Source: CAVQXR01 sp963717955
Lineage (GTDB): Bacteria; Actinomycetota; Thermoleophilia; Gaiellales; Gaiellaceae
Length of the DNA stretch: 64,000 bases
Assembly: GCA_963717955.1 (NCBI GenBank)
Contig: CAVQXR010000001.1
Location: forward strand, 1,798,001 to 1,862,000
Direction of reading: 5' to 3'
In this document: positions 43,432 through 52,209 of the stretch, piece by piece
Layout: every line of letters starts with the position of its first letter
How positions within the stretch are numbered: position 1 is the stretch's first letter
Program-made: the position numbers and the translations under genes
The notes under the pieces: generated by a model
What the model was told of the DNA's origin: nothing
The model's database searches: none
Seen by the model: the letters and a program-made list of their open reading frames with translations, nothing else

Positions 43432-44793
43432 TCAGTCGAGCAGCCGCCCCGGGCTGAGGATCCCGTCCGGGTCGAGCGCGTGCTTGATCGAGCGGAGCAT
43501 CGCGATCTCCTCCGGGCTCCGCGTGAGCCCGAGCCAGCGCGCCTTCGCAAGGCCGACGCCGTGCTCGGCGCTGATCGAGCCGCCGTGCCCGGCGACGAGC
43601 TGCAGCACGAGGTCGTCGACACCCTCGTCCTCCGGCGGGGGGCCGAGGATGTTGACGTGCACGTTGCCGTCGCCGAGGTGCCCGTACAGGAAGACGCTCG
43701 CCTCCGGCCAGCCCGCCCGCACTTGCGCGCGCACCTCCCGCTCGAACGCGGGAACAGCCGCGAGCGGGACCGTCACGTCGAGCTTGTGCGGGACGCCGCG
43801 CGCCGTGATCGACTCGTTGATCGCTTCCCGGTAGTCCCACAGAGCCCGCCGGCCGTCCGCGTCGTTCGCGAGGGCCGCGTCGCGGATCAGCGCCTCCACG
43901 GCCGCCGCCGCCTCGGCAAGCTCCTCGGTGGGGTCGCTCCGCGCCGCGCACTCCGCGACGACGTAGGTGTCGTGCGTCGCGGGAAACGGCGGGCTGAGGC
44001 CGCGATGGGCGCAGGCGATGTCGAGCCCTTCCCGGTGGAAGTAGTCGGCCGCCTGCAGCGACGGCGCACGCTCGCTCAACGCGCGGAGCAGCTCGAACGC
44101 CTCGTCGATCGAGTCGAGGGCGAACAGGCCGACCGCGCGCGCCGCCAGGAGCGGTGTGAGCCGGAGCCGGACGCGCGTGACGATCCCGAGCGTCCCCTCG
44201 CTCCCGACGAGGAGCCCCGTCAGGTCGTAGCCCGCGTTGTCCTTGAGCAGGCCCGCGAGGCGGCGCACGACGCTTCCATCGGCGAGCACCGCCTCGACGC
44301 CGGCGACCCAGGCGCGGGTCATCCCGTAGCGGGCCGCGAGCGCGCCTCCGGCGTTCGTCGCGATCGCTCCCCCGATCGTGGCGCTGCCGCGCGAGCCGAA
44401 GTCGACCGGGAATTCGAGGCCGGCTCCCCGGGCGTGCTGCTGGAGCCGCTCGAGCGTGACGCCGGCACCGCACTCGACCTGACGCGAGAGCGTGTCCACC
44501 GCGCCGAGATCGTCCAGGCGGCTGAGGCTGAGGACGACCTCGCCGTCGCGGGGCACGGCTGCGCCGACCATCCCCGTGTTGCCTCCCTGCGGGACGATGG
44601 CGATGCTCCGGTCCCGGCAGAGTCGGACGACGGTCGCGACCTCCTCCACCGTGCCAGGGCGCACGACCGCGAGCGCCGAGCCGCCGAAACGCCCGGTCAG
44701 GTCGCGCTCGAAGCCGGCGCGCAGGTCCGGCTCGGCGAGCACGTGCCCGGCGCCGACGATGCCGGCGAGGCTGTTGAGAAGCTCGCCGGTCAC
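43432..44793 (-). CDS. FAD-binding oxidase, GlcD/D-lactate dehydrogenase (VAO) family
   Basis: A 453-residue flavoenzyme from GTG 44793. The PCMH FAD-binding domain has VRPGTVEEVATVVRLCRD, PQGGNTGMVGAAVP and the GSRGSATIGGAIATNAGG loop at about residues 130-150. The C-terminal substrate domain has VPHKLDVTVPL, FLYGHLGDGNVHVNI and ISAEHGVGLAKARW, whose His residues sit by the flavin in GlcD-type enzymes. The family oxidises 2-hydroxy acids such as glycolate, D-lactate or 2-hydroxyglutarate, passing electrons to the respiratory chain. Its start overlaps the stop of the TIM-barrel gene, so the two are coupled. Confidence 0.92.
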   Translation of the reverse strand: MTGELLNSLAGIVGAGHVLAEPDLRAGFERDLTGRFGGSALAVVRPGTVEEVATVVRLCRDRSIAIVPQGGNTGMVGAAVPRDGEVVLSLSRLDDLGAVDTLSRQVECGAGVTLERLQQHARGAGLEFPVDFGSRGSATIGGAIATNAGGALAARYGMTRAWVAGVEAVLADGSVVRRLAGLLKDNAGYDLTGLLVGSEGTLGIVTRVRLRLTPLLAARAVGLFALDSIDEAFELLRALSERAPSLQAADYFHREGLDIACAHRGLSPPFPATHDTYVVAECAARSDPTEELAEAAAAVEALIRDAALANDADGRRALWDYREAINESITARGVPHKLDVTVPLAAVPAFEREVRAQVRAGWPEASVFLYGHLGDGNVHVNILGPPPEDEGVDDLVLQLVAGHGGSISAEHGVGLAKARWLGLTRSPEEIAMLRSIKHALDPDGILSPGRLLD

Positions 44794-45707
44794 ACGACGT
44801 AGGGGCGCAGGACGTCGCGGGCGAGGTGGAAGCCCCGGATCACCATCTCCTCCGAGCCCTCGAAGCGGCGATCCTCGTGTTCGATGATCACGGGCCCGTC
44901 GTAGCCCACGCCGTGGAGCGCGGCGAAGAAGCGATCCCAGCGCACCTCGCCGAGGCCGGGGAGCCGCGGCACCTGCCAGCCGATCCCGGTCGACATCACG
45001 CCGTGCTCGTAGAGGCCGTCCCTCCGGATCTCGAGGTCCTTCGCGTGCACGTGGAAGATCCGGTCGGCGAAGTCGTACACGGCCCGCTCGACGTCGATCA
45101 TCTGCCACACGAGGTGGCTCGGGTCGAGGTTGAGCCCGAGCCTCGCGGACGGGACGAGCTCGAACATCTGCCGCCAGATCGCGGGCGCGTACGCGAGGTT
45201 GCCCCCGCCGGGCCACTCGTCGTAGCTGAAGATCATCGGGCAGTTCTCGATCGCGACCCGGACACCGTGCTTCTCGGCGTGGGCGACGATGCCACCGAAG
45301 ACCCGCTCGAAGCTCCTCAGGTTCTCGGGCACCGGCCGGTCCTTGTCGTTCCCGGCGAACGTGCACACGGTGTCGACGCCGAGCTTCGCCGCCGCCTCGA
45401 TCACCTTCTTCGTATGGTTGTTGACCGCGCGGCGGTGCGCGGAGTCCGGATGGAGGTTGTTCGGGTAGTAGCCGAGCGCCGAGATCGAGAGCCCCCGGTC
45501 GTCGAGCATCGCCCGGATCTCGGCGGCCCTGCGTTCGGTGAGCTTCGCGACGTCGATGTGGGTGATCCCGGCGTACCGGCGGGTGTCTCCCGACGCGAGC
45601 GGCCAGCAGCAGATCTCGAGCGCCTCGAAGCCGTTTGCGGCCGCCCAGTCGGCGACCTTCTCGAGCGACCAGTGCCCGAAGGGGACGGTGATGAACCCGA
45701 GCTTCAC
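44790..45707 (-). CDS. Sugar phosphate isomerase/epimerase-like TIM-barrel protein
   Basis: A 305-residue AP-endonuclease-2-fold (xylose-isomerase-like) protein. GTG 45707 follows GAGGAGGGCG. Metal-site stretches are ALEICCW, VAIENCPMIF (Glu), LNLDPSHLVWQMID (Asp/His), FHVHAKDLEI (His, Asp) and VIIEHED (Glu). The DPSHLVWQMID and HVHAKD motifs are shared with the protein at 57400. Family members include IolE, IolI, tagatose epimerases and the TIM-barrel enzymes of 3-keto-sugar elimination pathways. It is coupled to the FAD oxidase. An alternative upstream start would add about 39 unsupported residues. Confidence 0.9.
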   Translation of the reverse strand: MKLGFITVPFGHWSLEKVADWAAANGFEALEICCWPLASGDTRRYAGITHIDVAKLTERRAAEIRAMLDDRGLSISALGYYPNNLHPDSAHRRAVNNHTKKVIEAAAKLGVDTVCTFAGNDKDRPVPENLRSFERVFGGIVAHAEKHGVRVAIENCPMIFSYDEWPGGGNLAYAPAIWRQMFELVPSARLGLNLDPSHLVWQMIDVERAVYDFADRIFHVHAKDLEIRRDGLYEHGVMSTGIGWQVPRLPGLGEVRWDRFFAALHGVGYDGPVIIEHEDRRFEGSEEMVIRGFHLARDVLRPYVV

Positions 45708-45859
45708 TGGAACGCCCTCCTCGTCGTAGGCACGAACGTACTCTACGGGGGAGCGCCCGGGACGTTCGCGGGGAGCCTCAGAGCGTCTCGATCCACAACA
45801 CTGGTTGGTCGGCGGGATCCACACCGACCTCGTCGTCGGTGGCTCCAGGGACGCGCCGC

Positions 45860-45881
45860 GAGCCTCCTGCCTGCGAGGCTC
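45860..45881 (-). terminator. Weak hairpin at the end of the MFS gene
   Basis: GAGCCTC, 8-base loop, GAGGCTC: 7-bp stem immediately after the minus-strand MFS stop (45883-45881). Possible terminator; no T tract. Confidence 0.3.
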
Positions 45882-47512
45882 TAGCCAGGCTCAGCCACCT
45901 GATCCGATGGGCCGGTGGCCATGCCCGAGTCGCGGGCGTGGTAGGAGGCCCGGAGAGCCTCCTCCTTCGCCTTCCGGGGAAAGAGGAAGAAGACGAGCGA
46001 CATCCCGATCAGCACCGCGATGATCGCACCGGTGTATGCCCACTCGTCGCCGTCCAGGAACGACTGCTTCGCGGCGGACGTGATCTGGCCGGCGTACTGT
46101 GGATTCTGCTGGGCGAGGTTCTCGGCACTGGCGAACGAGAGCTGAAGCTGGGCCTGGGTGCTGTCGCTGACGTTCTTCCCGAACTCGTCGATCGCCGTTC
46201 CCATCGCGGTCGCGTAGCCGAACGTCAGGAGCGCGCCGAGCACCGATGTCATGAGGGCGCCGCCGAGGTCGCGCTGGAGGTCGGCGGTTCCGGAAGCCAT
46301 CCCGACCCGCCTCACCGGCACGGAGCCGGTGAGCGAGTTCGATGACGGGGTTCCGGCCAGCCCGACGCCCGCCCCGAGGAAGCAGAGTGGGAGCGCGACC
46401 TTCCAGTACGGGACATCCTCCTGCCAGAGGAGCAGCATCGTGATGAACGCGATCAGCAGAAGCAGCTGGCCGGAGAGCAGCGTGTGACGCGAGCCGATCG
46501 ACCCGACGAGCTTGGCCGAGCGCGGCGCGACCAGGATCATGAAGACCACCGCGGGCAGGATCGCCGCGCCGGCCTCGATGGTCGAGTATCCGAGGACGTT
46601 CTGGAGGTACTGCTGGTTGACGAACGCCGCGGCCATGAGCGAGCCGAAGACGATGATCCCGGCGCAGGCGGCCACCCAGAACGTCGGGCGGGCTGCGATG
46701 TGCAGGTCGTACAGCGGGTTGGTCGCCCGCCTCTGGCGCAGCGCGAACGCGACGAGTGCGATCAGGGCGACGCCGAGCAGCGCAATCGCCAGCGTCTCCT
46801 CGTTCGGCACGGGAAGGAAGTTGATCGCGATGATGAGCGAGCCGACGAGGACGGCCGAGAGGATCCCGCCCAGGTGGTCCACCGGATCGGTCGACTCGTT
46901 GACGTGCGCCGGAACGAATCGCAGCGCCGCGAGGAGCGCGAGGGCGGCAAGAGGAAGGGTCACGAGGAAGACCGACCCCCAGTCGAAGAGCTCGAGCAGC
47001 GTGCCCGAGACGAGCGGGCCGAGCGCCGCGATGCCGCCGCCGAGCGCCGACCAGAGCGCGATGGACTTCGTCCGGGCCGGGCCCGACCACAGCGCAGTGA
47101 TCAGCGCGAGCGTCGTCGGGTACGCCATGCCCGCGGCCAGGCCGCCCGCCACGCGGGCGCCGAAGAGCACCCACTCCGACGGCGCGACGCCGGCGACAAT
47201 GGACGCCGGGATCGACAGCAGCATCCCGAGGACGATCATCGACTTCCGTCCGTAGCGATCCCCCAGCGCCCCGAACCACAACACCGATGCCGCAAGGCCC
47301 AGCGAGTACGCGACGGCGATCAGGTTCAGCGAGGTCTGCGACGCGTCGAACGACTCGCCGATGTCGGGCAACGCGACGTTCGCGACCGAGAGGTTCAGGT
47401 TGGCGACCCCGGCGACGAGGATCAGCGTGAGCAGGACACGCCTGGCGCCGGGCGGCTCGTCCGAGGCCCTCCCGGCCACAGGCGCTTCTACCGACATCCG
47501 GGTTCCGCTCAC
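45881..47512 (-). CDS. MFS transporter, EmrB/QacA (DHA2) type
   Basis: A 543-residue, 14-span exporter-like protein. GTG 47512 overlaps the SulP stop; an in-frame ATG at 47497 is an alternative start. Helix 1 has NLSVANVALPDIGESF, close to the DHA2 hallmark but with Leu-Ser in place of the usual Asp at that position. WFGALGDRYGRKSMI is motif A. A long polar extracellular insert (about 435-485, QAQLQLSFASAENLAQQNPQ) precedes the last span, and the tail is acidic and basic. Substrate unknown. It is downstream of and translationally coupled to a SulP transporter. Confidence 0.9.
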   Translation of the reverse strand: MSGTRMSVEAPVAGRASDEPPGARRVLLTLILVAGVANLNLSVANVALPDIGESFDASQTSLNLIAVAYSLGLAASVLWFGALGDRYGRKSMIVLGMLLSIPASIVAGVAPSEWVLFGARVAGGLAAGMAYPTTLALITALWSGPARTKSIALWSALGGGIAALGPLVSGTLLELFDWGSVFLVTLPLAALALLAALRFVPAHVNESTDPVDHLGGILSAVLVGSLIIAINFLPVPNEETLAIALLGVALIALVAFALRQRRATNPLYDLHIAARPTFWVAACAGIIVFGSLMAAAFVNQQYLQNVLGYSTIEAGAAILPAVVFMILVAPRSAKLVGSIGSRHTLLSGQLLLLIAFITMLLLWQEDVPYWKVALPLCFLGAGVGLAGTPSSNSLTGSVPVRRVGMASGTADLQRDLGGALMTSVLGALLTFGYATAMGTAIDEFGKNVSDSTQAQLQLSFASAENLAQQNPQYAGQITSAAKQSFLDGDEWAYTGAIIAVLIGMSLVFFLFPRKAKEEALRASYHARDSGMATGPSDQVAEPG

Positions 47513-49236
47513 GACTCGGCGTGGAAGGCGTTCCGCGCCTCCCGGAGCGTCGCGTAGATTCGCTGCGGGCCGATCTTCTCGGTGACCTCAAACCGGTCGA
47601 GCTCGCGCCGGAGCTGCGGGCTCACGACCGCGACGGCGAACACGATTCCGCGCTGGGTCAGCTGATCGACCAGCTCGGACAGTGTCTTGCCGCCCGTGTA
47701 GTCGACGTCGTCGATCCCGTCGGCCAACAGGACGAACCACCTGGGCGGCTCGGGAACGTCGACGAGCCCGAGGACCTCCTCGGAGAGGCGCGCGGCGTTC
47801 GCGTAGAAGATGCCGACTGCGAACCGGTAGATCACGAGGCCCGGCTCGGTGACGGTGCCTGGCACGGGCTCGTTCCTCTGGATCCCCCCCTGGTCGTCCC
47901 ACGAGACCACGGCGTCGCGGGGGGCGTAGTGGCGGCGCACGTGGAGCAGCAGCGAGAGGACGATCGCCAGGACGATCCCCTGCTCGACGCCGACGCAGAC
48001 GACGAAGGTCGCTGTCAGCGCCGCGACCCAGAACTCGTCCCTGCGCAGCGCCCAGATCGCCCGCATGCCCTTGATGTCCACGAGCTTGATCCCGATCAGG
48101 AAGACGACCGACGAGAGCACCGCGTTCGGGAGGTACTGGAGCGGCTTGGTGAGGAAGAGGAGCACGATCAGGACCATGACCGCCGCCGTGAGCTGTGCGA
48201 CCTGGGTGCGGCTCTTCGCCTCGTCCACCATCTCCGTCTTCGTCGGGCTGCCGTTGACGACGAACGTGGCGCTCAGCCCCGCCGCAAGGTTGGCCATGCT
48301 CAGCCCGACGATGTCGTTGTTCTCGACGAACTTCTCCTTGTACTTCACGGCGTAGGCGCGCGAGGTTGCGGCGCTCTGGGCGATGATCACGAGGAACATG
48401 GACGCCGAGGTTGCAAGTAGGCTCGCCGCGTCGCCCCAACTGACGCCGCTCGGGAAGCCGAAATCGGGCAGACCGCTCGGCACGGGGCCGAGCGTCGAGA
48501 CGCCATCTGCGCTGAGGTCGATCGCCCAGCTCACCGCGATCGCGCCGATCACGGCCACCAGGCCGCCGGGGATCATCTTGATCCAGCGTCCGAACAGGAC
48601 CAGGACGGCCAGCACCGAGAGCGAGACGAGCAGCGTCTGCCACGACGTCTGGCCGATCTCGCCGAGCGTCTTCCCGAACTTGATCAGCGTGCCGCTCACC
48701 TGGTCGATGTCGACGTCGGGCGCGGGCACGCCGAGCATGCCGCCGACCTGCCCCAGCGCGACCTGGATCCCGACGCCCGTGAGGAACCCGACGAGCACCG
48801 TGCGCGAAATGAAGTCGGCGAGAAAGCCGAGCCTCGCGACGCGGGCCAGCAGGAGGAGTCCGGCGGTGATGAGCGCGCTGAGGCTCGCGAATGCCACCCA
48901 CTCCGGCGTGTCCGGCTGGAGCCCCGAGACGCTGAGGCCCGCGATTCCCGCGTACATGATCGCGGCGGTCGCGGAGTCACCGCCGACAACCAGGTGGCGC
49001 GACGAGCCGAAGATCGCGAACGCGAGGATCGGGAGCAGGATCGTGTAGAGCCCGGTGATCACCGGGGTTCCGGCGATCTTCGTGTAGCCCATCACCTCCG
49101 GGATCGCGAGCGCCGCGAGCGTGACCCCGGCGACGACGTCCCTCGTGAGCCAGGAACGGTCGTAGGGGAGGATGCCCCCGAAGAACGCCATGGAACGGCT
49201 CAACACCGAGGCCTTCTCCGCCTTCGCGGTGCTCAT
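47509..49236 (-). CDS. SulP-family anion transporter with STAS domain
   Basis: A 575-residue transporter from ATG 49236 (an in-frame GTG at 49251 would add five residues). The transmembrane part begins YDRSWLTRDVVAGVTLAALAIPEVMGY, the SulP signature, and has FGSSRHLVVGGDSATA and VNGSPTKTEMVDEAKSRTQV, also typical. The C-terminal STAS domain (about 445-570) includes VIYRFAVGIFYANAARLSEEV and LLADGIDDVDYTGGKTLSEL. SulP proteins move sulfate, bicarbonate or dicarboxylates. No carbonic anhydrase or sulfur genes are nearby, so the substrate stays open. It is unrelated in function to the sugar genes as far as can be seen. Confidence 0.93.
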   Translation of the reverse strand: MSTAKAEKASVLSRSMAFFGGILPYDRSWLTRDVVAGVTLAALAIPEVMGYTKIAGTPVITGLYTILLPILAFAIFGSSRHLVVGGDSATAAIMYAGIAGLSVSGLQPDTPEWVAFASLSALITAGLLLLARVARLGFLADFISRTVLVGFLTGVGIQVALGQVGGMLGVPAPDVDIDQVSGTLIKFGKTLGEIGQTSWQTLLVSLSVLAVLVLFGRWIKMIPGGLVAVIGAIAVSWAIDLSADGVSTLGPVPSGLPDFGFPSGVSWGDAASLLATSASMFLVIIAQSAATSRAYAVKYKEKFVENNDIVGLSMANLAAGLSATFVVNGSPTKTEMVDEAKSRTQVAQLTAAVMVLIVLLFLTKPLQYLPNAVLSSVVFLIGIKLVDIKGMRAIWALRRDEFWVAALTATFVVCVGVEQGIVLAIVLSLLLHVRRHYAPRDAVVSWDDQGGIQRNEPVPGTVTEPGLVIYRFAVGIFYANAARLSEEVLGLVDVPEPPRWFVLLADGIDDVDYTGGKTLSELVDQLTQRGIVFAVAVVSPQLRRELDRFEVTEKIGPQRIYATLREARNAFHAES

Positions 49237-49408
49237 ACGCGTTCCTCTCACGGCGTCCGCAATGAACCGGTGTCCCGCGGGATGGTGCAGCCTACGTCAG
49301 CGGGCCGCGGGCGTGAGGTCTCCGCGATCTCGGTCGTCATCTCACGAGGGTGGATACAGATTCGGGAGCGGCGTGTCTGCGCCCGGCGCCGTCGGGTAGC
49401 CTCACGCG

Positions 49409-49916
49409 ATGCCGTCCGGCCCCACGTCGCGCCGCGTCGGGCTGACGGGGCTGGCCTCCGAGGTCGCAGCGTCGTTCCGCGTCTTCCGGGAGGTCCTCGC
49501 GGTGACGAAGCCCTGCACGGGAACGTTTCGCCGCGCTCGGCCCGCCCGAGCTCGAGCGCGTCGCCGCGCACGTCTTCCGCCTCGAGCTGCCCGCGGGCAG
49601 GATCGTCATCCGCGAGGGAGACGCGGGCGATCGCTTCTCCATGATCCGGAGCGGCCCGGCGGCGGTGACCAGGTCGCAGGAGCCGTTGGCCACCCTCGGC
49701 GACGGCGAATACTTCGGGGAGGTCGCGCTCCTGCGGGACGTCCCGCGCATCGCGACCGTCACCGCCGAGACTGACCTCGACGTGCTCGTGCTGGAACGCG
49801 CCCCCTTCCTCGAGGCGGTGACGCCGTACGCGGCGAGCGTCCAGGCGGCGGACGAGGTGATCGCGGTCAGGCTCGACGCCCACGACGGTCGAGGCGGCGC
49901 CGCGGGGGACGGCTGA
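49409..49916 (+). pseudogene. Cyclic nucleotide-binding domain protein, frameshifted
   Basis: The frame ending at 49916 encodes a clear CNB domain: FAALGPPELERVAAHVFRLE, ELPAGRIVIREGDAGDRFSMI, then the phosphate-binding cassette FGEVALLRDVPRIATVTAETD. Upstream this frame is closed by TGA at 49503-49505 and has no start before ATG 49641, which lies inside the domain. The ATG at 49409 is in another frame and fits an N-terminal part (SFRVFREVLAV) before about 49510. One indel near 49505-49525 would join them into about 168 residues. This could be a real null or a sequence error. CNB proteins sense cAMP or act as regulatory tails of larger transporters; which applies is unknown. Confidence 0.6.
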
Positions 49917-49949
49917 CGTCCGCCCGATCGACCACGGGTCGTCCTGCGC

Positions 49950-50747
49950 TCAGGAGGCGGGTAGCGGGCGCGATGCCGGCCCGGCTGCCCCGTAGGCCAG
50001 GTAGCCGCCGTCGACGACCAGCGTCTGACCGGTGATGAACGCGGCCTCCGGCGATGCGAGCAGGAGCACGGCCCGGGCGACGTCGTCGGGCTCCGCGAGC
50101 CGACCCGCGGGCACCCTGTCTACGATCTCTCGCTCGTCGAGGACCCCGTCGGCGATCGCGCGCTCGACCATCGGCGTTCGCACGGGCCCCGGCTCGATCG
50201 CGTTCACGCGCACGCCGCGACCGGCCCACTCGATCCCGAGCACGCGCGTTAGCCCGACGAGGCCCGCCTTGCTGGCAGCGTAGGCCGCGCGGCCCGGAGT
50301 GCCCATCTCCGCGCCCGTGATCGACGCGATGTTGACGATCGACCCGCGGCCGGCGGCGATCATCCTCGCTCCGAAGACCTGGCAAGTGAGGAACGCGCCG
50401 GTGAGGTTGACGTCGAGGACGGCGCGCCAGTCGGCCTCCTCCAGAGCCTCGGCGGGCGCGATCCGGTTGATACCGGCGTTGTTGACGAGCAGCGTCGGCT
50501 CGCCGAGCGTCGCCGAGATCTCCGTCGCCGCCCCTTCGATCGAGCCGCGCCGCGATACGTCCAGGACGATGCCGGCGTGACCGTCCCCGAGCTCCGCGGC
50601 GACGCGGGCGCAGACCTCGGGGCTGTGATGGGTGGCCGCAACGCGGGCGCCCGCGGCCGCAAGGGCCTCCGCGATCGCGCGGCCGATCCCCTCCGAGACG
50701 CCGGTGACGACAGCGATCTCCCCGTCGATCCGGACGCCCATCGGCAC
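49950..50747 (-). CDS. SDR-family oxidoreductase
   Basis: A 265-residue classical SDR from GTG 50747 (ATG 50741 is an equal alternative). It has VTGVSEGIGRAIAEAL (cofactor loop with Val-Ser for the usual Gly-Gly), LVNNAGINRIAPAE, Ser in NIASITGAEMGT, AAYAASKAGLVG with the Tyr/Lys pair, and FITGQTLVVDGGYLAYG. ATHHS after beta-2 leaves cofactor preference open. It is a single gene, convergent with the broken CNB gene and separated from the LURP-one gene by 54 bases. Likely a sugar or polyol dehydrogenase by similarity to others in the window. Confidence 0.92.
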   Translation of the reverse strand: MPMGVRIDGEIAVVTGVSEGIGRAIAEALAAAGARVAATHHSPEVCARVAAELGDGHAGIVLDVSRRGSIEGAATEISATLGEPTLLVNNAGINRIAPAEALEEADWRAVLDVNLTGAFLTCQVFGARMIAAGRGSIVNIASITGAEMGTPGRAAYAASKAGLVGLTRVLGIEWAGRGVRVNAIEPGPVRTPMVERAIADGVLDEREIVDRVPAGRLAEPDDVARAVLLLASPEAAFITGQTLVVDGGYLAYGAAGPASRPLPAS

Positions 50748-50801
50748 GCATCGTAGGACAACCGCGACGGGCGGCCGCCGCCCCGGGGGGGTGCCCGCCG
50801 G

Positions 50802-51323
50802 TCAGGCGACGTCGTGAGACATCTGGTCGATGCAGACGGCGGCCGCGAGGATGAGCGCGTCGTTCTCGCCGGGGGCGATGTCGATCCCGTAGCTGTCCCG
50901 GACCCGGAACCAGCGCTTGGAGACCTCGGCGATCTTTTCGCCGTCCCGCTCGAACCGGTACTCGTGGTCGACGATGTTGCCCGTTGCCGAGAGCTCGCCC
51001 CCGCCCTCGAGCTCGATCGAGAACCGGTCCCGCAGCGGGGTCAGGAGCGCCTTCTTGATCGTCGCGACAGCCTTCCCGTCGCGCTCGATCACCATCTTGT
51101 CCCGGATCGAGAGCAGCTTCTTCTGGATCGTGAACAGCTCCTCGCCCGAGGAGGTCTCGAGCTCGAGCGTGTCACGGATCCGGAGCGCCTTTCCATCGAC
51201 CTTGAACACTCGCTCGCCACCCTCGTTCTCGATCCAGAAGTCGTCGCCGATGGCGAACATCTTCTCCTTCATCCGGTACGTGGTCCCGAGTGGCTCGTCC
51301 TTCTTCCTCCCGAACAGCCCCAT
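50802..51323 (-). CDS. LURP-one-related family protein
   Basis: A 173-residue protein from ATG 51323, preceded by GGAGGGAGCGCGCACG; a longer frame to 51389 lacks support. The N-terminus MGLFGRKKDEP is followed by repeating beta-strand units of the Tubby-like/LURP-one fold: YRMKEKMFAIGDDFWIENEG, ERVFKVDGKALRIRDTLELE, ELFTIQKKLLSIRDKMVIER and YRFERDGEKIAEVSKRWFRV. The family is widespread in bacteria and plants, is thought to bind lipids or nucleic acids, and has no enzymatic assignment. No link to the neighbouring catabolic genes is apparent. Confidence 0.85.
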   Translation of the reverse strand: MGLFGRKKDEPLGTTYRMKEKMFAIGDDFWIENEGGERVFKVDGKALRIRDTLELETSSGEELFTIQKKLLSIRDKMVIERDGKAVATIKKALLTPLRDRFSIELEGGGELSATGNIVDHEYRFERDGEKIAEVSKRWFRVRDSYGIDIAPGENDALILAAAVCIDQMSHDVA

Positions 51324-51426
51324 GCGTGCGCGCTCCCTCCGGCGTGGCTTCCCGTCGGATCTCCACGATACCTCGCGGTCGTGACGCATCGAGTGCCGCC
51401 GGACGTGGCTTCGCCCGCGGTTCTCG

Positions 51427-51445
51427 CTAGTGGTCTCTCCACTAG
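51427..51445 (-). terminator. Hairpin overlapping the last stop codon of the 61360-51442 gene run
   Basis: CTAGTGG, loop TCTCT, complement CCACTAG: 7-bp stem overlapping the TAG stop of the SDR at 51442. It could mark the transcript end, though the stem is short and lacks a T tract. Confidence 0.35.
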
Positions 51446-52209
51446 TGCATCGCCCAGCCGCCGTCGATCTCGATCGTCTGGCCGGTGATGAAGCTCGACG
51501 CGTCGCTCGCGAGGAACACCGCGAGGTTGCCGATGTCCTCGGGGGTGCCGCGCCGCTTCAGGCTCTGCTGGTCGAGGATCCAATCGTTGTACTGCTCGGG
51601 GTTCGGGTGGATCTTCTCCGCGTCCGTCGGGAAGGCGCCCGGCGAGATCGCGTTGACGGTGATCCCCTCGGGGCCGAGTTCGCGGCCGAGCGCCCGGGTG
51701 AAGCCGATGATCCCTCCCTTCGAGGAGACGTAGTCGAGCAGCATCGCCATGCCGATGAAGAACGTGACCGAGGTCAGGTTGATGATCCTCCCGCGGCCTC
51801 GCTCGGCCATCGACGGGTAGCACGCCCTTGCGCAGAGGAAGTAGCCCTTCAGGTTGGTGGCGAGGACTTCGTCCCACTCCTGCTCGGTGATCTCCGTCCA
51901 GGCGCGACGCGGGTAGATGGCGGCGTTGTTGACGAGGATGTCGATCCCGCCGAGCTCCCCGCACACCGCGGCCGCAGTCGCCTCGATCGACTCCTTGCGC
52001 GAGACGTCCCCGAGCACCGAGATCGCCGTGCCGCCGGCGGCGATCACCTCGTCGCGGACCGCGTCGATCGACTCCTGCGTTCGGCCCGCGACGGCGACCG
52101 CCGCGCCGGCGGCGGCGAGGGCGTGGCAGATGTCCGCGCCCAGGCCGCCGCCGCCGCCGGTGACGACTGCGACACGCCCGTCGAGCCTGAATGCATCGAG
52201 GCGGCTCAT
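51442..52209 (-). CDS. SDR-family oxidoreductase
   Basis: A 255-residue classical SDR, last of the ten-gene minus run. It carries VTGGGGGLGADICHAL (cofactor loop), VAGRTQ, Asp in VLGDVSRKES, VNNAAIYPRRAW (Ala for the usual Gly), Ser in NLTSVTFFIG, YVSSKGGII with the Tyr/Lys pair, and FITGQTIEIDGGWAMH. ATG 52209 overlaps the Gfo-type stop (ATGA), so it is translated with it and probably acts on the same sugar. Family members with this pattern include gluconate 5-dehydrogenases and 3-keto-sugar reductases. Confidence 0.92.
   Translation of the reverse strand: MSRLDAFRLDGRVAVVTGGGGGLGADICHALAAAGAAVAVAGRTQESIDAVRDEVIAAGGTAISVLGDVSRKESIEATAAAVCGELGGIDILVNNAAIYPRRAWTEITEQEWDEVLATNLKGYFLCARACYPSMAERGRGRIINLTSVTFFIGMAMLLDYVSSKGGIIGFTRALGRELGPEGITVNAISPGAFPTDAEKIHPNPEQYNDWILDQQSLKRRGTPEDIGNLAVFLASDASSFITGQTIEIDGGWAMH

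Noticed and set aside
43432..45366. Extended N-terminus of the FAD oxidase into the TIM-barrel gene
   Set aside because: The extra 191 residues are antifamily, Arg-rich and overlap a clear TIM-barrel gene. GTG 44793 gives the normal protein length.
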